From NCBI GenBank assembly GCA_021432635.1, contig MU270035.1, forward strand, positions 877,829 through 941,828: 64,000 bases of DNA. Direction: 5' to 3'. The notes under the pieces are model-generated. The model ran no database searches. It saw only the letters and a list, made by a program, of their open reading frames with translations, and had not been told where the DNA came from. The position numbers and the translations under genes are program-made. Numbering within the stretch: the stretch's first letter is position 1; the number at the start of each line of letters is the position of its first letter. Below, one piece after another: positions 41,897 to 53,089 of this stretch. Origin of the DNA: Thozetella sp. PMI_491. Taxonomy: Eukaryota; Ascomycota; Sordariomycetes; Chaetosphaeriales; Chaetosphaeriaceae.

Positions 41897-42373
41897 ACCG
41901 TAGTGGCTTTTAGGTCGGCACGCACGGCTCAACAAGTGCGACGAAACTAGGCCGTCGTAACACCGCATCGACACCACCTTGGACACCACCTGTTGCTCCT
42001 GCACAATCTGACAAGGGTATGTCCCGACAGAAGCCCCACTGCGAGCAATCATAGCTCTAGCGACCTCCAAAGCCACCACCTGCCTCCCTCCACTCCTATG
42101 CCACCACCACAGGCACTACGCCGTCCTCTCCCACGCGCCACCTCCGAGCTCGGCCAAGCTAGGAGCTCCACGACCGGGGTTCCTACCTAGCAGGTATCTG
42201 CAGCAGCTAGGTGGACTCGGTAACGGAGCGCCTTGCCTAGAGCCCCCCCCTCTCCCCTCGGTCTGTCCCTCTTGAGTAATAGGGTCGCACCTCCCTTTAT
42301 CAAGATTCACAACTTCACGCAAGGCCTCTCTGCCTCTTGTTTCTTGTTTTCTTTGGTGTAACTTTCACGCAAC

Positions 42374-44714
42374 ATGGCGCCGTGGAACTCGTTCCTGCAG
42401 CATTTTACCCTGGCCCTCGGGCTGGCCTACGTAGCCAAAGCAGCAACAGTCACGTACGATTTTGAAATTGGCTGGGTCACGGCGAACCCTGATGGCGCGC
42501 ATGACCGCCCGACAATTGGCATCAATGGCCAATGGCCCCTCCCGAGGATTGAAGCCAATATTGGCGACAACGTAGTCATCAATGTGCTCAACTCCCTGGG
42601 GAACCAGTCGACCTCCTTGCACTTCCACGGCTTGTTTATGAACGGCACAACCCACATGGATGGACCCTCGTTTGTCTCGCAATGTCCAATCCAGCCGGGA
42701 TCACGCTTCACTTACAACTTTACGGTATGACAACCAAAATATATCGGGGCTGGAGAGTGCTTCTTACACACACAGGTCAACCAACCCGGAACTTACTGGT
42801 ATCATTCTCACAATAAGGGTTAGTATTCATCGCTGGTGGCTATCCCCCCCCTTTCCCTTTCTATAGCATCCCATGCGAGAAGAACACGCCGCGATCTCAG
42901 GGACACCACAGCTCCTTTGGCCACGATAGCTCCGTATCGAACAGACATTGACACAAGAAACAACCAGGCCAATACCCCGATGGCCTGCGAGGGCCTTTTA
43001 TCGTCCATGATCCCGACTTCCCCTACCGGGATCAGTACTCAGAGGAGCTGGTAATGACGGTGTCGGACTGGTACCATGACCAGATGCCTGGCCTCATTTC
43101 CTTCTTCATCAGCAAGGCCAATCCCACTGGCGCCGAGCCGGTGCCCAAGGCAGCTCTATGGAATGATACCCAGGATCTCAAGATCCCCGTCCAGCCGGGA
43201 AAGACTTATCTGTTCCGCCTCATCAACATGGGCGCCTTCGCCGGCCAATACATCTGGTTCGAGGGCCACAACATGACCATCGTGGAAGTCGATGGCGTCT
43301 ATACCCAGCAAGCCGAGGCCAGCATGATCTATCTATCGGCAGCGCAGCGCTGTAGCTTCCTTCTCACCACCAGCAACGACACGTCTGCGAACTTTCCCTT
43401 CATTGCTAGCATGGATACAGTAAGTCGAAATCTGTCCCCCGGAGCCCGCTTGGAGCTCGTCGTTAAGTCTGAGATAGACACTGTTCGATACTCTCCCGGA
43501 CGATTTGAACTGGAATGTCACTGGTTGGCTGGTATATGACTCTGCGAAGCCATTACCCGATCCTGCCTTGGTAGCTGAGCTGGATCCTTTCGATGACGTG
43601 ACACTGGTACCCTACGACAACCAGACGCTGTATGGCGAACCCGACCAGACCGTTAGTCTCAATGTTATCATGGACAACCTCGGAGACGGCGCAAACTAGT
43701 AAGTCGGAACATTTAGTAATACCCCGACACTTAGCCTAGCCAGGCAAGCTAACCACGTGAAGTGCTTTCCTCAACGATATCACCTATGTTAGCCCCAAGG
43801 TCCCAACCTTGTATACTGTTCTCAGTTCGGGTGACATGGCCACCAATGCCGACGTCTACGGCACCTACACCCACTCTTTCGTGTTGGACAAGGACCAGGT
43901 CGTTCAGATCAACCTGAACAATCTCGATTCGGGCCGACATCCTTTCCACCTCCACGGCCACAACTTCCAGGTAGTGTACCGCTCCGACGAGGACGGGGGC
44001 ACATTTGAGGATTCCAACGTGACTTCGGCTGACTTTCCCGCAATCCCCATGCGCCGTGACACGCTCGTCCTCTTCCCGAACGGAAACGTTGTGTTGCGTT
44101 TTAAGGCGGACAATCCAGGTAGGTCGAAATTCATAAAGAAGCCCGAGGCCCTGGTAACTGACCCGCTCCAGGTGTCTGGCTCTTCCACTGCCACATCGAA
44201 TGGCATGTAGACTCGGGCCTTATCTCGACCTTCGTTGAGGCGCCGCTAGAGTTGCAGAAGAGCCTCAAAATCCCCCAGGACCATCTCGACGCCTGCTCAG
44301 CGGGCAATGTGCCAACAACGGGCAATGCTGCTGCGAATACGGTCAACTTCCTCGATCTCACGGGCCAGAATGTGCCCCCCGCGCCGCTGCCTGACGGGTA
44401 TGTTGTTCTCATGTCACTGTTCATGTCTCTCTCTTTGTTTCTCGGGAGACAGGGGCATATCACAGCTGACACATGGATCCAGCTTCACCACCCGCGGAAA
44501 GGTTGCCATGGCCTTCAGCATTCTTAGCGGCCTGCTGGGTGTTGCCACTATTTGCTGGTACGGCTTTGCGGAGGTGACCCAGACCGAATATAACCAGGCA
44601 CGGGAGCGTATCGCCGAGTCAGACTTCGCTGCTCCCGAAGATAATGGAACATCGATAGTAGCTAAGCAGCAGGAGGCAGCTTCCTCCAACGGAAGGGGAC
44701 TAGTGGGTGCGTAG
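42374..44714 (+). CDS. fet3: Multicopper ferroxidase Fet3
   Basis: Seven-exon model join(42374..42724,42776..42818,42968..43419,43478..43698,43763..44118,44172..44397,44483..44714), 626 residues. It oxidises Fe2+ to Fe3+ at the cell surface and passes it to Ftr1. A signal peptide (cleavage near [10 protein letters not shown]) is followed by three cupredoxin domains. The copper ligands are all visible: LHFHGLF (residues 83, 85), [14 protein letters not shown] (127, 129), [11 protein letters not shown] and LFHCHIEWH. Near the C-terminus, [20 protein letters not shown] is a membrane anchor, which separates Fet3 from secreted laccases, and a short cytosolic tail follows. Divergent pairing with ftr1 supports the assignment. 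A run of 16 G lies 30 nt past the stop. Confidence 0.95.
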
Positions 44715-45367
44715 TGATAGGTGTGAGGAAGGCTATGAAAAGAAGGGGGGGGGGGGGGGGCAACTTGCTTCCGAAGGGTCTTGGAAGGGGAAAAGCGACC
44801 ATGTCTGCCCCTGGGGAGAATTCTGCTGTGATGAAAGATACCACTTTTTGTTTGCGAGGGAGAGAACCCCTTTACTATCACGAGACGCAACTAGTAAACG
44901 TAGTAAGTAGTCTTTACAGCCAGGCCAACAGAGATTATGACCGTCATCAAGAGGCCCGCTATTCCCTCTCTTCAGTGTCTCAGACGCTCACTATCCCTGG
45001 AGTTTCGTGGATGCCTCCGTCGCGGCTGCTATGGAATCAAATCAAACTCGGCAGGCATACATATTTAGATGATGAGGGTAAAGACGGTTGTCGTCGCGTA
45101 TTTTTGGTATCTCCTCTAGTAAAATGTACTCCTTGAACAGATATTGGAATATGCTCGGCCGAACAAATAAAGCATACCCGCGCCGGACTCCTTGCACATC
45201 TAACCCATCTGAAAGGGGCGATATCGTACAGAGTGCCTGGTAACAAGGAAAGCAATGGAAATAGCAATCCCGCCACCGGATATTGATACAACAACATGCC
45301 CCCAAGCCACGCCATGATCGTGCACGTACATGTCCACCAGCCATCAGTCGTTGACTCGTCATCTTCA
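44715..45367. other. Convergent 3' intergenic region
   Basis: 3' flanks of fet3 and the Uds1-domain gene. It contains the G16 tract; no gene is seen. Confidence 0.6.
44745..44760 (+). repeat. G16 homopolymer in the fet3 3' flank
   Basis: Sixteen uninterrupted G on the transcript strand, starting 31 nt after the fet3 stop. Confidence 0.9.
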
Positions 45368-48075
45368 TCACTTCGGGCTGAGGGGGCCGAGCGGGCTTCG
45401 GCCCGGCCCGGCCGCCTTCTTGAGGGTGCGGATCTCGTCCTCGAGTTTGCGACGCCTCGCTTGCTCCTCCTATAGGTGGTTGTTAGCTCCACATTCTGAG
45501 GGGCAGTTAATTCACAGAAGACGAAACGCACCCTGATCTCTTCTTGGAACTTCTTCCTCTCTTCCTTCATGGTGGCTCGGAATTGCTCGCTTAGCATAGT
45601 CGCGCCCGCCCTGCTGCCCGACCCTGGGCCCGGGCTTGACGGTACCTTGAGCCTTTCAGCGTCCAGCTGCTCGCGGAGATTGCTGACCTCGCCATCTAGT
45701 CTCTCCTTGAGGCCCTTGACCTCGGCCTCTAGGCTCGCTCTGGATGCAACCGCGTCGTCCAGCTTGGATTCGAGCTCAATCTTCTCGCGTTCGGCTGCGA
45801 GGGTCTCCTTGGTCATGGCCTCGAATTCCTTGAGCGTACTGGCGAGCTCCGTCTTGAGCTTTTCGACTTGGTTGGCCAGCTCAGTCGTCTCGGAGCTCTT
45901 GCTGAGGGCTGCAGCCTCGGCGGCTCTCTCGCGGCGTGACCCATATGCACCGTCGAGTTCGGCCTTGGCGAAGGTCAACTCCGTCTTAAGTTCGATGACC
46001 ATGACGTTCAGCTGTTCAAGCTCTTCGTCCTTTTGCTTGGCGTCCTTCTCGAGCTTCTTTGCAGATTCCTCCGCCGTTGCCTTAGCCTCGGTTGCTTGCG
46101 CCAGTTGTGCCTTGATGTCACTGACGCTCGCTTCGACAGCCGCAAGCTTGGACTCTGCCTCTTTGCCGCTCGCCTCTAGTGCAGCGATCTTGGTGTTGCG
46201 CTCCGTCAGCTGACCCTGGGATTCCTTCACTTGTTTCTCCGAAGCAGTGAGCTGTCCCTTCATCTTTTCTACCTCCTCGATCTTCGACTTTAACTCGAGC
46301 TCCTTCTCCGAGCCAGATTTGCTATTCAGCTCACGCTGTTGCTTGATCTGCCGCTTGAGAATGCCTTTCTCCTCTTTCAGGCTTGTTGCCTGGGCGTAAA
46401 GCCACTGGACCTTGGTCGAGAAAGCTGACAGCGAATATGGCTCGTCAATGTTTGGCATCTCGTCCCCAGACATGTCCTCATCGTCGGGCTCAAGACCCTT
46501 TTCGGTACGCGTTTTTCGTCGTTCTGCTTTTTGCTGCTGAATCCCCGCATATCCACTCTGGATAATATCCCACAATCCCATTAGGATGGTCTCAACCTGC
46601 TCGTTATTTTGCTTGTTGGCCGACATCGACGAGGTGAATTCTACCGCCTTAGACAGCTCTGCTTCCAAGGTCCTCAGCGAGTCCTCAAGATAGCTGAACT
46701 GGTCACCTAGACCCATTCCTGTGGCCGCGGGAGGTGCCGGATGGTCTGGCCTGGAACCTTCAAGGGCATCCTTAATGCGCCGGCTCAGCGCCTCGGCGCG
46801 CCTCTCTGCCTCGGCTAGCGACGACCTCAGCTCTGACGCTTCCGCTCCTGACTTGGCTGCTGCTTCCGAAACCTGTGAGGCCTCCGCGGCACGAGAAGCT
46901 GCTGTGTCGGCCTCTCGTGCGGCCCGCATCGCCTGCTCCTCTGCGGCCGCAGCCAGTCCCATTTCCAAGAACTGGAGTTGCTGTTTGAGCGAGTTTGGGC
47001 CTGACGGCACCTTGCCGAGCTCCCCACCTCTGGCCGAATTGAACTGGATTATCACATCTCGAAGTTGACCGTTGAGATTTTCTAGTTTAGATTGCGTATC
47101 AGAGATGGTCTGGAACTGATCTGCATTTTGTCCTTTGAGTCGGTCTGCCTCATCACGCAGCTGGGTATTTTGTTCTTGAACTAAAGACTTCGAGGGGATC
47201 TCGGCGGCAGGTTTTGGGGCACCGCCTGATCCAGGCTGGTATAGGTTCCAGTCGTCGGGGAATGCGTCATCGTTCTGTGGGTCTAGACTGTTGCGCCCAT
47301 TCGAATACGTGTAGAGACTCTCAGGACTGCCTGGTATTCCATTGGGGAGTTGTTGGCCAGATGCCGGCTGCCCACTCTTCTTTGAGGGAGTTCGATGGGT
47401 CATCTGTAATATAGCGGCCGTGTGCCGAAGCAGACGCCTCTCAGGCTCCACAACACGCTTCTCAAGTGAGTACAGCTCAGTAGCGAGCTCCTCGCACCGT
47501 CGCTCGCTCGCCTGTCGCTCTAGTTCGGCCTCTTTGGCGGATGCATCGCCGCCGCTCAGGCGATTTCCCAGGAGGCTCCGCCGCTTGCTGTCTGGCCTGG
47601 TAGGCGAATAAAGCTTCGTCATAGAGATGGCAGCATCGCGATACTTTGATTGGATCGCAAGATTCGCCCGTGTCTGCTCGATTCGCAGCGTTAGGGACTG
47701 GATTTGCTTCTTCAGAGTATCCACTTCCTCCTGCGACAGGATCTCGTAGCGTTTGCTGTCGGTCAAGGCAGTCTCGGTCAGGAGATGCACCTGGATCGGG
47801 TCTCTCAAATCGACGAGCGGCGAACTCTGTGGGCGGTTTGGGTTCATCTGCGGGCGAACGCCGTCAGCGTCCACATCGATAGGGAACGGCACGCGACCAA
47901 CCGAGACTCGAGGGAAACTCACGGGGTTGTAGCGCGGCTTCTCCCTCTCGAAGCCATTGAGAATCTCTTTCCTATAGCCTTCCACGAACGTCTTTCCCGG
48001 AATTCCGGCAACTATGGAGGGCGAGAGCCTCCCGGCATCGTAGCCGTAGCCTCCCCGGGGATTGGCCCTATTCAT
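45368..48075 (-). CDS. Uds1-domain (up-regulated during septation) long coiled-coil protein
   Basis: Model complement(join(45368..45469,45532..48075)), 881 residues. The Uds1 domain (about residues 95-225) is recognisable from LTETALTDSKRYEILSQEEV and NLAIQSKYRDAAISMTKLYS. The rest is mostly heptad-rich coiled coil (roughly 290-350, 380-440 and 550-880), separated by Ser/Pro-rich linkers and an acidic patch (EPDDEDMSGDEMPNID). Uds1 was named from fission-yeast septation; filamentous-fungal homologues are long coiled-coil proteins of largely unknown role, so a cortical or septal scaffold is inference. The last intron (GTGCGT...CTATAG) turns the frame into RRRKLEDEIRTLKKAAG and a short Pro-rich end. 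Confidence 0.88.
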
Positions 48076-49234
48076 CCTGTGTGTTTGGTGGTTCCAGTCG
48101 TGGTTATCGGTGCGAATGTCGAGACATTATCCTCATGGTCCGAGGAGGAGCACGCTGTTGTAAGGGGTGGGCGTGGTCGGCTAGATACACGAGCAGAGTG
48201 TGTCCGGAGGGAGGGAGAGTCGCACGACCGGCTCGCAATTGTTGGACAAGGAAAGAATGGCTGGGAAGCGATTTTGAGACAGGGGGGTGAGCCTGTGGAT
48301 CTAATGCCGACTTTGTAAAGCGGCGCTTAGCAAGCGGCGGAGGCGTCTAATGGAGAGCACCTGATGCCTTGATCTGGCGGAAAGGTGTGTTGAGTAGCAA
48401 CACGTAGGCTCGGCTGATGGTTGTCGAGTCGAGCGTTTGGGGGACAATGCCTTGGTGCGGATCCGGGTTCAGGCAAGGGTCGTCACTGCCCGTCTCAATA
48501 GGTACTTCCCGTAAAGGAGGCGTCTCCAATCGGCGGTGGTGGCTGAGGAGAGAAAATAGGAGGTGGGGGGCGCTGGCGGGCAGCCAGCGCATAAGCCGCA
48601 GAGCTAAAAAAGAAATCGACTGCGTCGGGGTTGGCCCACAAAACTGTCGCCCCGGCTTTCCAGAGATCTTAGCCAGGAATTCGGGCTTGCAGCCCCGACG
48701 CGTTGGTCTCTATTCCGTGGCGAGTCTTCAATTACAACGTTGAACGGCAGGCGTCCCAAGACCCCTCATGCTCATGACCTTTGCCAATGTCCCCCTTCCA
48801 TCTCCCCGTCTCTCGAAGCTGTGTAGCAGCCAATTTTAAAACTTTTGCCAACCCTGCCCGGGCAAGCCGGGTCTGCACATATATGATGTAGGCAATTGCT
48901 CCGACTCGCGGCTGATGGTAGATCACCGCTTGATGTGCAATTTCGCGCTATTGGGACCACCTCAGGGGTCTTAGCGCGAACGTACGCTGAAGTGACCGAT
49001 AAGGAGAGAAGAGAAGATGAACAAGAGGCCCACTCCTAGAACCTTTAGGGACGGCAGTAAGACAAGAACAGCAGTACAGAGATTGAAAGCGAAAGTATTG
49101 CAAGCAAACAAGGATAGAATACGCGCACTACTTGGTCTACTAGTGCCCTTGCCAGGCCTGTCTAAGCTTGCACCTCCTCCACCTCTCCTAGCCGTAACAC
49201 GGTCGGCGCCGTTCAGTGCCCTTCAACATGCCCT
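48076..49234. other. Intergenic region between two minus-strand genes
   Basis: Promoter of the Uds1-domain gene and 3' UTR of dscB. No gene is supported; the 49017-49472 plus-strand frame is largely antisense to dscB. Confidence 0.6.
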
Positions 49235-50110
49235 TCAGAATGCCTCCCTGACTTGGTCCATGATTTGCTGGCTCATCTGTCTTCGCCGGCTCGTCTCGCC
49301 GTCGACAGGGGGCTGGATGCCCGACGCGGCCCCCGACGTGTTCTCGTCCTCCAATCTCCTAAGTAAACCCTCAAAGCCGTCGTTTCTCTTCTGCGTCCTG
49401 ATCCCTACCACCCACCCGGGGACTCTCCATCGGGTCAACGCACCGGGGAGTAGGTCGCTCCTCCAGGAATAGCCCACAAGCCATCCGACAGCGGCCCCCA
49501 ACAGAGAGCCCGGCCATTGGAATAAAGCGAGCTGCAGCGCGAGCAGGTACCGGTAGGACTTGTCAGAGAAGGTCAAGCCCATGAACTCATCCGTAGTCGG
49601 TGGTGTCGCCGAGAATGCCAGCCTGTACTTGTACATGTGGGGGATGATGGCATGATACTGGGCAAGCACAGCGAAGATGAGAGGGGTAGGACCAGCCGGC
49701 AGGTAGTTGAACATGCCAAGCGTCAGCGGCCGAAGCAACGCTGCGAGGAGGATGGGCGGGAGCACAGATGTCAGAATTCCCGCGACCAAGATGAAGGACT
49801 AGAACCACCTCGGTCAGCGCGGCTCGACGAGCGCGAGGGACGGGGACAACCTTACTGCATACTTCCTCGACCCCCACATGCGCTCGATGACCCTCAGGTG
49901 GTACAGGGTCATGGCTCCGAAGAGAACCTCGGATGAGTTGGTGTAGCAGAGCTGGTAAATCAAAGCCCTCCATGTCTGGTGGTACCGAAGTATATGGAGG
50001 TCCACCACGATGTAGAAGTAGTGCTTGATGTCGAAGAGGGAGGCGGCGATGGAGCCCATGACCAGCCCGAGGACCAATACCCGCGAGACCGGCGCGTTGG
50101 TGAACGACAT
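49235..50110 (-). CDS. dscB: DscB, rhomboid-like subunit of the Dsc Golgi E3 ligase
   Basis: Model complement(join(49235..49798,49856..50110)), 272 residues. The sequence follows fungal DscB/Dsc2 (UBAC2-like rhomboid pseudoproteases): SFTNAPVSRVLVLGLV start, HYFYIVVDLHILRYHQTWRA, LIYQLCYTNSSEVLFGAMTL, RVIERMWGSRKYASF, NYLPAGPTPLIFAVLAQYHA. Five to six membrane helices are likely. The Dsc complex cleaves or activates SREBP and mediates Golgi/endosomal protein quality control, which matters for hypoxia and sterol response. No rhomboid Ser-His catalytic pair is expected. I also see no clear UBA domain in the last 60 residues, which are charged and end in QQIMDQVREAF. Divergent from the cis-prenyltransferase gene. 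Confidence 0.88.
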
Positions 50111-50956
50111 GACGGCTAGTGGTTTTCCCCGAGCCTCAACTCAACTTGTCTAGCGATTATTCGCCTCGGCGCATGTCTCGAGAATGCGCTTCCCTTCAAG
50201 TCTCCAAGCCCTCTCAGGAGGCAGGGGGAGAGGCACGCTTTAGCGATGGATTTGTCGTTTGGGGAATCGTAGGGCCTCATGCGCGCCAGCCCAGAGGAAC
50301 TGAATGTGTTCTGGAGCGAAAGCCCCGGCTTCATCGCCTGCTGCAGTGGTTCAGAGAGAGAGATTCTGAAATCTGCCGTGGGGTGGGCAGGCGCGCTGGA
50401 GGCACAAAAAAGCCACGGTGGGTTGCCATCTGGCCGTCCGAAAATAAAGTGGAGCCGGGCTGAACGGGGATCGCGGAGTGGGTTTCTCAGATTCGCCGAG
50501 CTTCACCAAGCCTCCCTTTCCTGGCAAGTCTGGGCTGGCGAAAACGCTCCTTGTTCCAACCTCCCGGGCCTTTGAGCGCCAGCCACTCGACCAATACGTG
50601 GACGTGGCGAGTTTCAGTCCAACATACCACACACCACAGTTCGACAACGGCTTTTCGGTCTCTTGTACCCCCACGCATTCTTAGATTTCCTCTCAGACAT
50701 TTGTGCCATCTCTCTTTTTATTTTTTTTGGACCGGGTCTCTCTACCGTATGATTGCACGCACCAGCTTGCCCTTGCGACTTTCCGGGCTCCACTTAAACG
50801 GACACCTCTGTTCCCATACCACCTAACCTAGCACCTGGCTCAATCTTAGCTTACGTCAAGGCGAGGAGAGACCGCGATCGTCTTCCCCCTTCCCGGCTTT
50901 CGCCATCCCATTACGACCATCGAGAACTGCACGCGCTGTTGCATGCTAGGCCCGCC
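50111..50956. other. Divergent promoter region of dscB and cis-prenyltransferase
   Basis: No gene is supported. An ATG at 50943, out of frame with the downstream start, opens a 34-codon reading frame that overlaps the gene. Confidence 0.6.
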
Positions 50957-52079
50957 ATGTCCGACCTCTACTTCCCGCACATTCGCAACTGGTTCCTTAG
51001 CTCTCCACCGGCAGAATGGGCGACCAATAAGGTGCGCGAGCTCCTGATCGGGGCCTTAAGCCAAGGGCCGATCCCCCGACATGTGGCCTTCGAGATGGAT
51101 GGCAATAGGAGGTACGCCCGCAGCCACAAGATCGAGACGGTCGAGGGCCACTCCATGGGCTTTGAGGCCCTCGCACGCGTGCTCGAGATATGCTACAAGT
51201 GCGGTGTCAAGGTCGTGACGGTCTACGCCTTCAGCATTGAGAACTTCAATCGCCCCAAGTACGAGGTCGAGGGGCTAATGCAGCTGGCCAAGCTCAAGCT
51301 CGAACAATTGGCTCAGCACGGAGAACTCCTCGACCGATATGGCGCGAGCGTTCGTGTGCTGGGACAAAGGGATCTGATCAGACCCGATGTCCTCGAGGTG
51401 GTGGACCGCGCAATGGAGATGACGAAGCACAATACCGAGTAGGTTGGCCCCGTCCTGAGGATCTCGTCCCCTCCTTCAGCTCGCTCATCCGGCATGCAGC
51501 TGTATCCTGAACATCTGCTTCCCCTACACCTCGAGGGAAGAGATCACGACGGCGGTGCGGTCGACGGTGGAGGAGTATTCAACCTCGCTTCGTCCACACA
51601 GCACGCCATATACCCAGAACCGCATCACCCAGAAGATCCTGTCCAAGCAGGGCGGCGAAAAGAGCGAGGCACTGTCGTCCATTAGGGAAACATCGCCCGC
51701 ACCCTCGGCCACTCGGTCAGACGATGCCGAAGATTCGCTCTCGTCCACGCCGACACTCCACCCTGAGTCTCCGCCGATGCGAGGAGAGACGAATGTAGCC
51801 ATCTATCCCAACGCCGAGACCATCACTTCCCAAACGCTGGACAGCCACATGTACACGGCAGACTGCCCCCCGCTCGACCTCTTCATCCGAACCAGCGGTG
51901 TTGAGCGGCTTAGCGACTTTATGCTCTGGCAGTGCCACCAGGAGACCCAGATCGTCTTTCTCAAGTGCTTCTGGCCCGAGTTCGACCTGTGGCACTTTCT
52001 CCCGGTGGTGATCGAATGGCAGTGGAAGATGAAGCAGAAGGAGAGGGACGAGCGGCCACGGAGGCGTAAGCTCACGTGA
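50957..52079 (+). CDS. rer2: cis-Prenyltransferase (dehydrodolichyl diphosphate synthase)
   Basis: Model join(50957..51438,51500..52079), 353 residues. It chain-elongates farnesyl diphosphate with isopentenyl diphosphate to make the dolichol backbone for ER glycosylation. Signatures are HVAFEMDGNRRYAR (catalytic Asp and diphosphate-binding Asn-Arg-Arg), EGHSMGFEAL, TVYAFSIENFNRP, LNICFPYTSREEI and the C-terminal DLFIRTSGVERLSDFMLWQ with the Arg/Ser pair. A Ser/Pro-rich insertion of about 80 residues (SEALSSIRETSPAPSATRSD onwards) sits just before the C-terminal motif. The start context (GCC at -3 to -1) is good. An overlapping upstream frame at 50943 may affect translation. Rer2 versus Srt1 type cannot be settled from sequence alone. 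Confidence 0.93.
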
Positions 52080-53089
52080 TGGGGACGCCGAAGGAGGGCG
52101 AGGCGTAAGGCGTGAGGCCCATAATCGACATCATTCCGAGCGGGTGCGGTAGGCACGGCGTTCACTGGGAAAGCTCAAGAGGATCAGATGCATGGAATAC
52201 CCTTCGAGTAGCAGAATACGAGCATAAGATTCAAGGCCCCGAATGATTGAGAGGCCAGGACTCATCTCCACGGGTCAAGCGTGCATTACCTTTCGGCGCC
52301 CGAGAAAGACAAGGCGGGGCGGCGGCAGAGGTCGGGAGTTCCCGAACTGCATCTTGGGCCCCATGAAGCGTAGCAGCACCGGAGAAACTTGCACGATCAG
52401 CCGCTAGATCTCTTGCAGCAGGAAGGGGGAAAAGGCTGCGGTCGACAAAACCCTGCATGCACTGCATTCCTCGCGCGTGGGGATTGTGCGACGGCAGCGG
52501 GCGTGGCACCGTAGCTTCGCTCCTATTTCCTTATCTCTTATCGCGGCGCGCTTCAGAGTGACGTTATCGGCGTTTGGGGGCAAATGGGGCCGAGTAGCAC
52601 GAGCTGGGTCCCCTGCTGCCAGCCGGCAAGCGGCACTGGACTGGGCGACACAGCACCACTGAATCCGTGTTCCTGGTGGCTGCGCTTCGCAAAATCGTGC
52701 GGAAAGATCCCACCTCCCCGTTCTCGCCCATTTTTCTCCGCGCGACTTTGACCCGGCCACCAACTCGACCACGCTCCCCGCGACCCTACCTCCTCGAGTG
52801 CGCGAGCGCTGCAGAAATGACTTGGTACCTGCCAGTGTCTGTCTAGTTCGCGCTTCGACTTTTTATTTCTTCCACAGCTTTCTGTGTGCCTGTCCCGCAC
52901 GAAACTGCGGGAAGCGCTCGCCTCCGACACACCACCCCGTCCTCCACCTCCTCTTCATCCTCTTCTTGCCTCCTCTCTCTCCGTCCGGCCCTTGTCACGC
53001 CGCGTCTGCTTCTCGGCACTCCAGGATCTTACGAAACTCGCGATCGTCCCGACAAAAACCGAAATTGACACACCCACCACAATTCAACA
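52080..53089. other. Intergenic region before the ING gene
   Basis: 3' flank of the cis-prenyltransferase and promoter/leader of the ING gene; the last 200 nt are C/T-rich. No gene is supported. Confidence 0.6.

Larger units (their letters stand above)
39630..42373. promoter_or_regulatory. Shared 2.7-kb divergent promoter of ftr1 and fet3
   Basis: No gene is supported. Frames at 41130-41763 use non-ATG starts and have no domain. The region holds four exact ATCWGATAA motifs, a CCAAT box at 41855-41859, a T16 run (40622-40637) and a short tandem repeat (41196-41228). Its position between permease and ferroxidase starts makes it the regulatory hub of the iron module. Confidence 0.75.

Noticed and set aside
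45569-46213. 214-codon Ser/Leu-rich plus-strand frame
   Set aside because: Mirror image of the coiled-coil coding region of the Uds1-domain gene.
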